A stretch of 47,695 nucleotides of DNA from Bacteroidota bacterium (GTDB lineage Bacteria > Bacteroidota > Bacteroidia > 2-12-FULL-35-15): NCBI GenBank assembly GCA_023251805.1, contig JAHEYB010000010.1, positions 21,932 to 69,626 of the forward strand, in the 5' to 3' direction. This document shows positions 38,914 through 47,695 of this stretch, piece by piece. Made by a program: the position numbers and the translations under genes. Every line of letters starts with the position of its first letter. Position 1 is the stretch's first letter. Below the pieces are notes generated by a model that saw only the letters and a program-made list of their open reading frames with translations, did no database searches and was not told the origin of the DNA.

Positions 38914-40383
38914 TCAATGAATATTACTTTCAATCCACTCTACAAAATCGAATTGTTTGTCGATTGAATCGGCTTGAGCTTTGTCTCGCTCCGTTTTAAT
39001 TTTCTTGTAGAGTTGTTTTAGTTTTTCTTTTTTGGTTGCTGTTTGCTTTCCATCCGAAATGTATTTAATTGCTTCTAAGATTCTTTTTGCTCCAGGGTGT
39101 TTTTTTTCTTGGTCTAGAAACCTTTTTGTTGATTGGTACTGATTGTCAAAAAACAGGTCTTCTTTTTCAAACAATATAATTAGGTATAGCAAGCGAGTGT
39201 TGATTCTCTGTTCAATACGAATATTTGCTTCCCGCTCTGTATTTAAAATTTTATTCAGCCATTTAATTGCTGCTCTATAATCTTCTTCACAAAATGTAAT
39301 TACTGCCATCATAAAAAACAAATCAAAAATAGCGGGACTAAACAGCAGGCTAATTTTTTTTAATTCGGGTTCTATTCTTTTTATAACAGCAAGTCCTTCT
39401 TTCGTTTCACTTAGTTTATATAATAAGAACAATTCACTTTCGCTAGTATGGATAAAAACCATTTTTGAAAGCGTAACATTGGTTATTTTATGCGTTTGCA
39501 TAAAGCTACGTTGCTTACTAATCATTGGCATCACCTCATCATACTTCTCCATCGCAAACATTAAGTTTACCAAGTTGTTGTTGTTCGACTGATAAATATG
39601 GGGTAAATCCACAATAAATTGTTTTGTGTTTTCCAGCAATGAATTAATTTCTCTATAACAAATCAGTCTTTGTGCTGCTTTATTTTCAATCGAATAAATC
39701 AGGCCCATAGAAGAATGGAAATAATACCTAAGCCAAAACGTATCAACTTCTTTTTTTGGTGGAAAGTACTTTTTTAATTCTGCTTCTTGTGTTCTTAAAA
39801 ATAGGGTTGACACCTTTCCTCTATACATTTCAATTTGAATTTTAAATGCAATGCGCATCAAAATAGATTGAACGCGAATAACTTCCAAAATCCGAAGTTC
39901 TTCGTCAAATGTTTCATACAATTTTTTTACATCTTCATCTTTGATATATACCAAAATTTCCCAGCGAACAATTAGCTTAAGAATGGAAAATTTTTCGATG
40001 AAATAGGCCTCTTTTTTTGCTTTTAGAATTACTTTTTTGCATTGGTCGAACAGTCCCTTATTATACAACACCTCAATTTTCATAATAATATTACAATATC
40101 TTGTAAGAAATGTTCTATCTTTATGAAAGGCTGTTAAGCTATCCAAAACATGATTGTATAAATAGTGCTTTTCGGATGGCAGATTAGTAACAAATGTTTC
40201 TTTATTAAAAAATGCCTTTATCTTTGGTTCGTTGTATTCTTCTTGCTTTTCAATAGCATCAAACAGCCGGATATAATTATTTTCTCCGGCAATAACATGG
40301 CGTGATGAAAAGATTTTAAAGTATCTTTTTTCCGACATGCTGAGATTTTTTATTAATTGATGCAGTTCATCGGAGGGTTTCAT
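38914..40383 (-). CDS. Cytoplasmic helical-repeat protein of unknown function
   Basis: The 489-residue product has no signal peptide and is mainly alpha-helical. It is rich in Lys, Glu, Ile and Leu with repeated helix pairs similar to TPR (AVITFCEEDYRAAIKWLNKI). The start MKPSDELHQLIKNLSMSEKR and the end DKQFDFVEWIESNIH are well-defined. It is 52 nt upstream of the T9SS propeller gene on the same strand. I do not recognise the family; the size and repeats suggest a scaffold or regulator. Confidence 0.7.
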   Translation of the reverse strand: MKPSDELHQLIKNLSMSEKRYFKIFSSRHVIAGENNYIRLFDAIEKQEEYNEPKIKAFFNKETFVTNLPSEKHYLYNHVLDSLTAFHKDRTFLTRYCNIIMKIEVLYNKGLFDQCKKVILKAKKEAYFIEKFSILKLIVRWEILVYIKDEDVKKLYETFDEELRILEVIRVQSILMRIAFKIQIEMYRGKVSTLFLRTQEAELKKYFPPKKEVDTFWLRYYFHSSMGLIYSIENKAAQRLICYREINSLLENTKQFIVDLPHIYQSNNNNLVNLMFAMEKYDEVMPMISKQRSFMQTHKITNVTLSKMVFIHTSESELFLLYKLSETKEGLAVIKRIEPELKKISLLFSPAIFDLFFMMAVITFCEEDYRAAIKWLNKILNTEREANIRIEQRINTRLLYLIILFEKEDLFFDNQYQSTKRFLDQEKKHPGAKRILEAIKYISDGKQTATKKEKLKQLYKKIKTERDKAQADSIDKQFDFVEWIESNIH

Positions 40384-40496
40384 TGCTTCTGATATTTAAT
40401 AATGCTGTTAAAATATTCTTCTGAAAATATTGATAAATATAGTTTTTTATATTAAAAGTACCAAATCAGACTTCCAATAATATTTTGTTTTTTAGG

Positions 40497-40527
40497 TTGT
40501 TTTAAGGTCAGTAGTCCACTAAATTTG
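40497..40527 (+). promoter_or_regulatory. Promoter before the short ORF at 40561
   Basis: -7 box TAAATTTG at 40520-40527 and -33 TTG at 40497-40499 with a 20-bp spacer. It lies 33 nt upstream of the ATG at 40561. Confidence 0.6.
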
Positions 40528-40560
40528 ATTCATAATTAATCAAAAAACAGAAAAGCTACT

Positions 40561-40676
40561 ATGAAAACTACTAATTTAATTTGCATCGTTATTTTTTAAT
40601 TCTTGCCGTATTGTATTGGAAACATTGGCTTGTAAGGAAAACAAAAAAACAAGCCGATGTCTCTTTTATTTTTTGA
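40561..40676 (+). pseudogene. Short ORF needing a -1 shift: small membrane peptide or gene remnant
   Basis: ATG at 40561 encodes MKTTNLICIVIF and then TAA at 40597-40599. A -1 slip on the run of six Ts (40592-40597) reads on as LILAVLYWKHWLVRKTKKQA and DVSFIF to TGA at 40674, giving 38 residues with one membrane helix and a basic tail. A good promoter lies upstream and a hairpin plus T-rich tail overlaps the end. It is either a frameshifted remnant or a slippage-controlled mini-gene; the sequence alone cannot tell which. Confidence 0.4.
40622..40675 (+). terminator. Hairpin and T-rich tail at the end of the short ORF
   Basis: ACATTGGCTTGT (40622-40633) pairs with ACAAGCCGATGT (40649-40660) over 12 bp with one T-G pair; CTCTTTTATTTTTTG follows. 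Confidence 0.65.
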
Positions 40677-40842
40677 GGCAAGAAATTTTACTCTAAATCT
40701 ATTTACAAAATTTTATTGCTTTTTTAGGGATTAAGATTCGAGGTTGCGCTTGACGTTTTTTTCGAATACCCTATTCTTTTGTTAAACATTAAACTTATAG
40801 ATTAAGACATATAAATAGTATATAATTCAAAATTCCCCCAAC
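40677..40842. other. Upstream region of the giant adhesin
   Basis: AT-rich, with a single GC-richer patch (40741-40760). I see no exact TAnnTTTG box and no inverted repeat of note. The adhesin promoter is therefore not identified. Confidence 0.4.
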
Positions 40843-43800
40843 ATGAAACGATTTTTACATTTGTTTACCGCCATACTTGTGCTGCTTTTTTCTATCGCAT
40901 CTTTCACTGCAACAGGCTCAGGTCCGGGATGGACAACCAAATACGAGCATACCAAGTGCTTCATTGAAAACAAGGGACAATTTCAGCTGCCAAATTCAAA
41001 AATGCAAGTTGAATATGCCTATGACGCAGCATCAACCAGAATCTATTTCACTAAAACAGGTTTAACGTATAGTTTTCTAAAGGTTTGGAAAGAGGAGGAA
41101 GAAGAGGGCGAAAGAGAAAAAGATATTAAAAAAGAGCACTTTCAGGATGTTAGAACATTGGAAGAATGGAAAAAGAAAGAGGCCGAAGAACACAAAACTC
41201 AATTTATTTCGGATTATGTTTCCGTAGAATGGGAAAATTCAAACCCTAATGTTGAGATAGTTGCTGAAAACAAAGTTCCAAGTTATTTCAGTTACACCTT
41301 CAAAGATGAAACCGGCAAAAAAACAAACGAAAATTTTTTGGCGGGATACGAAAAAATCACTTACAAAAATCTTTACCCAAACATTGATGTTGAGTATGTT
41401 TTTCATCCTTCAGAAGGGATAAAATATTCCATCATTCTTCATCCGGGGGCAGACCCATCGCTAATAAAAATGAAATACGATGATTCAAAAAAATTATCTA
41501 TTGACGATGGGAATTTAAATGTTGCTACTGCGCTTGGAAAAATTATTGACCACGCCCCAATTACTTTTTATGATGGCAACATGCCAACCGTTATTAAATC
41601 GAAATTTGTAAAATCAGGCAATCAAGTTTCTTTTGAATTGGATCCTTATGATAATACAAAAACAATTATTATTGACCCTTGGGTGGTAACACCTGCATTT
41701 GCCACAAACTGGGATTGTGTTTGGGAATGTGAGAAAGATGGCGTTGGGAACGTTTATATAATTGGAGGCGTAACCCCATTACAATTATTAAAATACAGCT
41801 CAGCTGGAGCTCTTCAGTGGACATACAATACTCCATACGACACATCCAGCTGGTTAGGAACATTTGCAACCGACAATATTGGGAACTCTTATGTTACACA
41901 AGGGTCAATAGCTGCAATCCAAAAAGTAAGTACTGTTGGCGCATTGATTTGGGATAACCCTAGTCCTGGGGGGCTTTTTGCAAGTACAGAATTTTGGAAC
42001 ATTGCATTTAATTGTGACCAAAGCCAATTGGTAATTGGCGGAACAGGCGGATTCTTGCCCCCTCTTCCTTATGTGTATAATGTGGACGTTGCTACAGGAA
42101 ACATGACTGCCAGCTTGCAGGTTACCGGTGGTGCTCTATTTCCTACTCAAGAGGTACGAGCAATTACAGCATGTGGAAATGGTAAATTTTATTGGCTTTC
42201 TCATGATTCTATAGGCTTTTTTAATCAAAATTTTTCTTTCTGTCCAACCGGAAGCAGCTCAGCAAGATATCACAAAACAAATGGGTATAGCTTTGGATAT
42301 AAGTGTGAAAATTGGAGATATAACAATACAGGTATTAATGCTATTCGTGCGAATTCCAATTTCGTATATACGCACAGAGGTAGCATTGTAGATAAGCGTT
42401 CGTTAACAACAGCAAACGTTATCACATCTGCCGCAATTGCAGGGGGAACATTTTCTGGAAGCCAAGTTAGAAATACAGGGATTGATATTGATGCTTGCGG
42501 AAACGTTTATGTGGGCTCACAAAGTTCCGTTGTTAAATACGATGCCAACCTTGTTGTTTTAGCAACATACCCTACCTCCTTCAACGTGTATGATGTTCAC
42601 GTTTCAACAGGAGGAGAAATTATTGCTTGCGGAAGTACAGGAACTTCAGGTACTGCAATACGAACAGGCTACATTCAACAAATCACTGCAGGTGCATGCG
42701 CTACCATTGCGCTTACGTGTTGCGATGCAACAATTTGTGCGCCAGCAACTATGTGTGTGAGTGCTGCTGCTGTTACTTTACAAGCTGCAACGCCTGGTGG
42801 AACCTGGAGCGGAACAGGTGTAAATGCTGCTGGTGTATTTAATCCGGCTGTATCGGGTGTTGGTACATTTACCATTACTTATACGTTGGCTTGTGGTTCA
42901 GATGCCGTATCAATAATCGTTTCACCTTGTACGGCATTGGTTCTTTGTCAGAGTCCAGGTAACGTTGCTACTGTTTCAGGTGGAACGGGTCCTTACCAAT
43001 GGCAAAGTTCTTCAACAACAACTCCTTGTATTGCTGGTATTGGTTTTTGCGGTGGTCCATTTACAGTTGTTGGTCCTCCTGTGACTACTTGGACAACCTT
43101 TTTCACAGGCCCTACTGCTACGCTTCCGGGAACATATCCCATTCAAATTGTTGATGGAAGTGGCACCATCTATACGATTACAAATGCTGCCGCATATGCT
43201 GCTTTGCCTCCTTGTTCAGGTTGTCCTTCTTTAACAGCTAACATAACTGCACAAGTTAACGTTGCTTGTTTTGGTGCATCCACAGGAAGTTTTAACGCTT
43301 CTACAACTGGCGGTGCTACACCTTGGGACTATACCTTAATGCTTGGAGCTACCACAATTGCTACATTTACAAATGTTGCAGGAACACAAAGTTTCACCGG
43401 ATTAGCTGCAGGAACTTATACCTTAAATATTTTAGATAACAATGGGTGCCCGGGAACGGCTACTATTACTATCACTCAGCCTGCTGGTCCAACTACAACG
43501 GCAAATGCCGGACCGAATCAAACGGTTTGCGGAACAACAGCAACACTTGCTGGAAATACCGCCACTATTGGCACAGGGGCTTGGTCGTTGGTGAGTGGTG
43601 CCGGAACAATTACCAGTTCTACACTTCCTAATTCGGGAGTAACAGGATTAGGAGTTGGGGCCAACGTATTTATGTGGACCATCTCAAATCCTCCTTGTCC
43701 TTCTACAACTAGCACAGTTACTATAACCGGTGTTGCTACTCCTACAGTTGCAAATGCAGGCCCCAATCAAACCGTTTGTGGAACAACTGCCACACTTGCG

Positions 43801-46443
43801 GGAAATACTGCTACTGCGGGAACAGGAACATGGACATTGGTAAGTGGAGCCGGAACAATTACAACCCCTTCTTCACCAACATCAGGAATAACAGGATTGG
43901 GAGTTGGGGCTAACGTATTTCAATGGTCAATTGCAAATGCGCCTTGTCCTCCATCAACTTCAACAGTTACTATAACTGGCGTTGCAGCGCCTACAACAGC
44001 TGCTGCCGGTCCTAATCAAACAGTTTGTGGAACAACAGCTACTCTTGCTGGAAATACTGCTACTACAGGAACCGGTACATGGACATTGGTAAGTGGTGCT
44101 GGAACGATAACTACACCTTCATCGCCAACATCTGGAATAACCGCATTGGGCGTTGGACCAAACGTATTTCAATGGTCAATCACAAATGCACCTTGCCCTG
44201 CATCAACTTCAACAGTGACAATAACTGGTGTGGCTACTCCAACAACCGCTTCTGCCGGACCGAACCAAACATTGTGTAGCACAACTTTTACAATGGCAGG
44301 AAACACACCAACTGTAGGAACAGGAACATGGACATTGGTAAGTGGTGCTGGAACAATTACAACTCCAGGTTCAGCAACAACAACTATTACATCGGTAGGA
44401 GCCGGAGCAAACGTATTTATGTGGACGATTTCAAATCCGCCTTGTCCAAATTCAACTAGCACAGTAACCCTTACAAATACAGGCGGACCAACGACATCTG
44501 TTGCCGGTCCACCACAATCTGTTTGTTCCACAACTGCAACTTTAGCAGGAAATACACCTACAGTCGGAACGGGATTATGGACATTGGTAAGTGGTGCTGG
44601 AACAATCGCAACACCTACTTCTCCTACATCCGGATTAACAGGACTGGGGGTGGGGCCAAATGTTTTTATGTGGACGATTTCAAATCCGCCTTGTACACCT
44701 TCTACATCGACCGTTACAATTACTGGCGTTGCCGCTCCTACAACTTCTAATGCAGGTCCAACACAAGTTGGTTGCAGCTCAAGTTTCACAATGGCTGGAA
44801 ACACAGCAACTATTGGAACAGGAACGTGGACATTGGTAAGTGGCGCTGGAACAATCACGACAGCGGGCTCACCAACAACAACAATTACAGGAGTTGGGCT
44901 TGGAGCAAACGTGTTTATGTGGACGATTGACAATGCTCCTTGTCCTTCCAGTACAGATACCGTTACTTTAATTAATACAGGCGGACCAACAACATCTGTT
45001 GCAGGAACAAATCAAACCGTTTGTTCCACAACAGCTACATTGGCCGGAAACACACCAACAGTTGGAACAGGATTGTGGACATTGGTAAGTGGAGGTGGAA
45101 CAATTACAACACCATCTTCTCCAACATCGGGGGTAACAGGATTAGGTGTAGGACCAAACGTGTTTATGTGGACCATTTCAAATCCGCCTTGTACACCATC
45201 AACATCAACAGTTACAATTACAGGAGTTGCCGCTCCTACAGTGGCTGCAGCAGGGCCAAACCAAACCATTTGTAGCAATAGCACTACACTTGCAGGAAAT
45301 ACACCAACAACGGGAACAGGAACGTGGACATTGGTGAGTGGCGCAGGAACAATTACAACACCTTCCTCCCCAACATCCGGAGTTACAGGATTAGGGGTAG
45401 GAGCAAACGTGTTTATGTGGACGATTTCAAATCCACCTTGTCCGAATTCAACCAGCACAGTAACAATCACCAATACCGGTGGACCAAGCATTACTACTAC
45501 ATCACAAACAAATGTGGATTGTAACGGAAATACAACGGGTGCCGCAACCGTTGCAGGTTCAGGTGGAGCGGGCTCTTATACATATGCGTGGACAGGTGGA
45601 GCAGGAACAAGTGCAAGCGCAACAGGATTAGCAGCCGGAACATATACGGCAACTGTTACAGATGGAGCAGGATGTTCCAGCACAACAATTGTTACAATTA
45701 CAGAGCCTACGGCTGTATCGGGGGTAGTTAGTACAACAAACGCAACTTGCGGTTTAAGTGATGGCTCTGCTTCTGTTGCAGGGTCAGGAGGAACAGGTTC
45801 TTTAAATTATGTGTGGACTCCGGGCGGGGCAACAACCTCTTCAATAACAGGAATTTCTTCGGGCTTATATTCTGTTGCAATAACTGATTCATTAGGATGC
45901 GTAAGTTCGGCTTCCGGCACTGTTGGTTCTGTTGGGGGGCCTGCAGTAAATGCCGGGGCCGGAAGTACGATTATTTCGGGAGGAACAGCTGTTTTAACCG
46001 GAACAGGAAGTCCGGGAGTTAGTTATAGCTGGTCGCCTTCTTCTACAGTTAGTTGCGATACGTGTGCCACAACCGTTGCTTCACCAACACAAACAACCAC
46101 TTATACGCTTACAGTAACCATAAATGGTTGTACATCATCTGATACTGTTACTGTTTTTGTTGAGATTGAATGTGGAGAATTATTTGTTCCAAATGTTTTC
46201 TCACCTAATGGTGATGGCGCAAATGATGAACTTAAAGTTTATGGAAATTGTATTACCAATTTTGAGTTTGTGATTTTTGATCGTTGGGGACAAAAAGTAT
46301 TTGAAATAACCGATCCTGCTATTTCTTGGGATGGAAGATTTAATGGAAAAATGATGGATGCAGCTGTTTTTGTTTACTATCTGAAAGGAACCGTAAAAGG
46401 AGTAGATGTATCGAAACATGGAAATATCACATTGATAAAATAA
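40843..46443 (+). CDS. Giant SprB-like adhesin with CHU_C C-terminal domain
   Basis: The 1866-residue product has a signal peptide (ends near SIASFTATGS). Residues about 35-280 match the DUF7948-type N-terminal domain (FIENKGQF, then YKNLYPNIDVEYVF and LHPGADPSLIKMKYDD). A charged insert (WKEEEEEGEREKDIKKEH) lies in it near residue 86. Residues about 285-620 form a propeller. After Cys-rich and SprB-type units come eight tandem repeats of 83-84 residues (residues 882-1546), then two SprB repeats, an Ig-like unit, and a CHU_C domain (LFVPNVFSPNGDGANDELKV). This is a type B T9SS cargo. The PorP/SprF gene is 19 nt downstream, the typical cargo-partner pair. Confidence 0.92.
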   Translation: MKRFLHLFTAILVLLFSIASFTATGSGPGWTTKYEHTKCFIENKGQFQLPNSKMQVEYAYDAASTRIYFTKTGLTYSFLKVWKEEEEEGEREKDIKKEHFQDVRTLEEWKKKEAEEHKTQFISDYVSVEWENSNPNVEIVAENKVPSYFSYTFKDETGKKTNENFLAGYEKITYKNLYPNIDVEYVFHPSEGIKYSIILHPGADPSLIKMKYDDSKKLSIDDGNLNVATALGKIIDHAPITFYDGNMPTVIKSKFVKSGNQVSFELDPYDNTKTIIIDPWVVTPAFATNWDCVWECEKDGVGNVYIIGGVTPLQLLKYSSAGALQWTYNTPYDTSSWLGTFATDNIGNSYVTQGSIAAIQKVSTVGALIWDNPSPGGLFASTEFWNIAFNCDQSQLVIGGTGGFLPPLPYVYNVDVATGNMTASLQVTGGALFPTQEVRAITACGNGKFYWLSHDSIGFFNQNFSFCPTGSSSARYHKTNGYSFGYKCENWRYNNTGINAIRANSNFVYTHRGSIVDKRSLTTANVITSAAIAGGTFSGSQVRNTGIDIDACGNVYVGSQSSVVKYDANLVVLATYPTSFNVYDVHVSTGGEIIACGSTGTSGTAIRTGYIQQITAGACATIALTCCDATICAPATMCVSAAAVTLQAATPGGTWSGTGVNAAGVFNPAVSGVGTFTITYTLACGSDAVSIIVSPCTALVLCQSPGNVATVSGGTGPYQWQSSSTTTPCIAGIGFCGGPFTVVGPPVTTWTTFFTGPTATLPGTYPIQIVDGSGTIYTITNAAAYAALPPCSGCPSLTANITAQVNVACFGASTGSFNASTTGGATPWDYTLMLGATTIATFTNVAGTQSFTGLAAGTYTLNILDNNGCPGTATITITQPAGPTTTANAGPNQTVCGTTATLAGNTATIGTGAWSLVSGAGTITSSTLPNSGVTGLGVGANVFMWTISNPPCPSTTSTVTITGVATPTVANAGPNQTVCGTTATLAGNTATAGTGTWTLVSGAGTITTPSSPTSGITGLGVGANVFQWSIANAPCPPSTSTVTITGVAAPTTAAAGPNQTVCGTTATLAGNTATTGTGTWTLVSGAGTITTPSSPTSGITALGVGPNVFQWSITNAPCPASTSTVTITGVATPTTASAGPNQTLCSTTFTMAGNTPTVGTGTWTLVSGAGTITTPGSATTTITSVGAGANVFMWTISNPPCPNSTSTVTLTNTGGPTTSVAGPPQSVCSTTATLAGNTPTVGTGLWTLVSGAGTIATPTSPTSGLTGLGVGPNVFMWTISNPPCTPSTSTVTITGVAAPTTSNAGPTQVGCSSSFTMAGNTATIGTGTWTLVSGAGTITTAGSPTTTITGVGLGANVFMWTIDNAPCPSSTDTVTLINTGGPTTSVAGTNQTVCSTTATLAGNTPTVGTGLWTLVSGGGTITTPSSPTSGVTGLGVGPNVFMWTISNPPCTPSTSTVTITGVAAPTVAAAGPNQTICSNSTTLAGNTPTTGTGTWTLVSGAGTITTPSSPTSGVTGLGVGANVFMWTISNPPCPNSTSTVTITNTGGPSITTTSQTNVDCNGNTTGAATVAGSGGAGSYTYAWTGGAGTSASATGLAAGTYTATVTDGAGCSSTTIVTITEPTAVSGVVSTTNATCGLSDGSASVAGSGGTGSLNYVWTPGGATTSSITGISSGLYSVAITDSLGCVSSASGTVGSVGGPAVNAGAGSTIISGGTAVLTGTGSPGVSYSWSPSSTVSCDTCATTVASPTQTTTYTLTVTINGCTSSDTVTVFVEIECGELFVPNVFSPNGDGANDELKVYGNCITNFEFVIFDRWGQKVFEITDPAISWDGRFNGKMMDAAVFVYYLKGTVKGVDVSKHGNITLIK
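43486..45480 (+). repeat. Eight tandem 249-bp repeats in the adhesin gene
   Basis: Units start at 43486 (252 bp), 43738, 43987, 44236, 44485, 44734, 44983 and 45232 (249 bp each). Each encodes the pattern AGPNQTVCxTTATLAGNT, TGTWTLVSGAGTI and NPPCP. Units 5 and 7 share 76 of 83 residues. Units 4 and 6 share TMAGN and a TTTIT segment, showing a two-unit period in the middle of the array. Confidence 0.95.
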
Positions 46444-46462
46444 GTTTTAACATTATAAAAAA

Positions 46463-47536
46463 ATGAAAACGATAAAATCACAAAACGATAGTCTGTTCGG
46501 AAAAACATTTTTCTTGAGTGTTTTACTTGTAACATTCTCTGGTATTTCTTCTTTTGCCCAAGATATACACTTTTCGCAATTTGATGAAACACAATTACAA
46601 TTAGAGCCTGCTGACGCAGGTGTACAGCACGATGTGCGAATTGTAACAAATTACAAAAATCAGTGGCAAACAGTTGGCTCGCCATACAAAACATTCGCCC
46701 TTGCAGGTGATGTGCGCTTATTAAGGAATAAAAAACATCATTTGGGTTTAGGCCTTGATTTGTTTTCAGACAATGCAGGGGATGCAAATCTAAAATCGAC
46801 TCAAGCAAATTTGTCGCTTTCAGGAATTATTAATGCTAGTGAATATAGTAAAATTTCTGGCGGGTTGATGGTTGGTTATTCTCAACGAACCATTAATGTT
46901 GATAATCTGGAGTGGGGCGCGCAATATGATGGAATGAATTACAATGCCGCTCTGCCCACAGGAGAAACGGCTACAGCTTCGGCATTTAATTTTGTGGATT
47001 TAGGAGCAGGAATGGAATATAGTTATGGAAATAGCGAAATGTATATTTCTGCAAATGATGCACGCAGAATTAATATTGGTGTTTCCATTTTTCATCCGCA
47101 CAATCCAACTTATACTTTTTATGGTGACAGTCGACAGATTTTGCATACCAAATACGTTTTTCATGGAAATGCTGCCATTGGTGTAAAAAACACAAATCTA
47201 GTTTTAAAGCCATCATACATTGTATTTCTTCAAGGTGCTACAAAAGAAATTACGCCAGGCTTAACATTCCAATACATTTTGCAGGAAGGTTCGAAGTACA
47301 CAAAAAATAAGAAGCCTGCTGCTTTTTCTATCGGTGGTTATTATCGAATGCAAGATGCTTTTATTGCCGTTGCTAAATTTGAATATTCAAACTATGCAAT
47401 TGGTTTAAGCTATGATGTAAACCTCTCGAAATTAAAAACCGTGAGTAAGGCTCGCGGTGGATTTGAAATCTCCTTGCGCTATATCTCTCCTAGTGCATTT
47501 AGCAAGCGCTTAAGCGGAAAATCAAAGTTTATATAG
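46463..47536 (+). CDS. PorP/SprF family outer-membrane protein
   Basis: The 357-residue product has a signal peptide (ending near SSFAQD) and the characteristic start QDIHFSQFDETQLQLEPADA followed by ADAGVQHDVRIVTNYKNQW, the hallmark of the PorP/SprF family. The rest is a beta-barrel, ending with RGGFEISLRYISP. Family members hold one T9SS type B cargo at the outer membrane; here that is the adhesin just upstream (19-nt gap, same strand). Pairing of one adhesin and one SprF is inferred from position. It is followed by a strong terminator. Confidence 0.92.
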   Translation: MKTIKSQNDSLFGKTFFLSVLLVTFSGISSFAQDIHFSQFDETQLQLEPADAGVQHDVRIVTNYKNQWQTVGSPYKTFALAGDVRLLRNKKHHLGLGLDLFSDNAGDANLKSTQANLSLSGIINASEYSKISGGLMVGYSQRTINVDNLEWGAQYDGMNYNAALPTGETATASAFNFVDLGAGMEYSYGNSEMYISANDARRINIGVSIFHPHNPTYTFYGDSRQILHTKYVFHGNAAIGVKNTNLVLKPSYIVFLQGATKEITPGLTFQYILQEGSKYTKNKKPAAFSIGGYYRMQDAFIAVAKFEYSNYAIGLSYDVNLSKLKTVSKARGGFEISLRYISPSAFSKRLSGKSKFI

Positions 47537-47559
47537 TTTAAAGTTTATACATTCAGTAG

Positions 47560-47591
47560 AGGTGTTATGGTAAAACATAACACCTTTTTTT
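47560..47591 (+). terminator. Terminator of the adhesin/PorP operon
   Basis: Perfect 10-bp stem AGGTGTTATG (47560-47569) with CATAACACCT (47576-47585), 6-nt loop and a T-run to 47591. Confidence 0.88.
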
Positions 47592-47649
47592 ATGCGTTTT
47601 TGTGGGTTCCTTTTTTTTCTTACCTTAACCCCTCTTTTCATCGTGATAA

Positions 47650-47695
47650 ATGAATTTAAAAGAAACTACAACTATTGAAACTGCAGAAATTGATT
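47650..47695 (+). CDS. Start of a coding sequence running out of the window
   Basis: ATG at 47650 opens a frame without a stop for the remaining 15 codons (MNLKETTTIETAEID). It follows a terminator and an AT-rich spacer, which fits a new gene. Too short for a family call. Confidence 0.4.
   Translation, partial: MNLKETTTIETAEID

Noticed and set aside
44169-44933. Long antisense ORF (254 codons) over the adhesin repeats
   Set aside because: The repeat length (249) is a multiple of three, so one stop-free antisense unit stays open through the whole array. It has no start context and a low-complexity Val/Pro/Thr composition. The same holds for 45012-45491.
43486-45480. Could the regular repeats be a CRISPR array?
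   Set aside because: The units are 249 bp, coding, and diverged throughout; there are no short identical repeats with unique spacers and no cas genes.

Overview
The window comes from a Bacteroidota chromosome (low GC, mixed-strand genes). Four things point there. There are type IX secretion (T9SS) genes and T9SS cargo: porW/sprE, a PorP/SprF protein, three proteins with a C-terminal type A sorting domain and two giant proteins with a CHU_C/gliding-type C-terminal domain. The F-type ATP synthase cluster is split: atpB-E-F-H-A-G are here without atpD-atpC. Several promoters carry the Bacteroidota -7 box TAnnTTTG. Finally, palindromic repeats of the kind that encode an LPxGRQ peptide are scattered through the region. 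I cannot name a genus.

Layout. 1-2201: partial T9SS cargo gene (minus). 2399-3010: CvpA-like protein. 3128-12569 (minus): porW, a bactofilin, AtpZ, an AtpI-like protein, a terminator, then the ATP synthase operon atpB-E-F-H-A-G. 12754-17225 (plus): M23 peptidase, dxr, rseP and a secreted protein. 17230-28496: outer-membrane-like protein, ALDH7-type aldehyde dehydrogenase, T9SS cargo, TlpA-like protein, and an 1824-residue propeller/Ig-like CHU_C protein. 28502-31619: two divergent small HTH regulators and a three-lipoprotein operon. 31621-35788: methyltransferase, gltX, folB, a small CWC protein and a lipoprotein. 35835-37009: tRNA-Cys surrounded by tRNA relics, a highly structured segment and a DoxX gene. 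37037-40383 (minus): small secreted protein, T9SS propeller protein and a helical-repeat protein. 40561-47591: a short frameshifted ORF, an 1866-residue SprB-like adhesin with eight tandem repeats, its PorP/SprF partner and a terminator. A new gene begins at 47650.

How the genes work together. PorW, PorP/SprF and the cargo proteins are parts of one export and surface-display system. The adhesin at 40843 lies 19 nt before its probable PorP/SprF partner. AtpZ and the AtpI-like protein lie upstream of the ATP synthase operon, as assembly-type accessory genes usually do. dxr, gltX and folB are housekeeping genes.

The most unusual signals are these: (1) a tRNA-Cys micro-region with a decayed 5' half upstream, an exact 22-bp copy of its 3' end 176 bp downstream, a cloverleaf-like set of perfect helices between them, and a further decayed 3' copy beyond a DoxX gene that has a canonical Shine-Dalgarno; (2) palindromic repeats inserted in frame in coding sequence, including about 33 residues in ATP synthase gamma and 7 in a methyltransferase; (3) a stem-loop at every junction of the atp operon; (4) a 5' leader with two mutually exclusive folds before a 66-residue HTH gene; (5) a promoter-driven mini-ORF that continues only through a -1 shift on a T-run.
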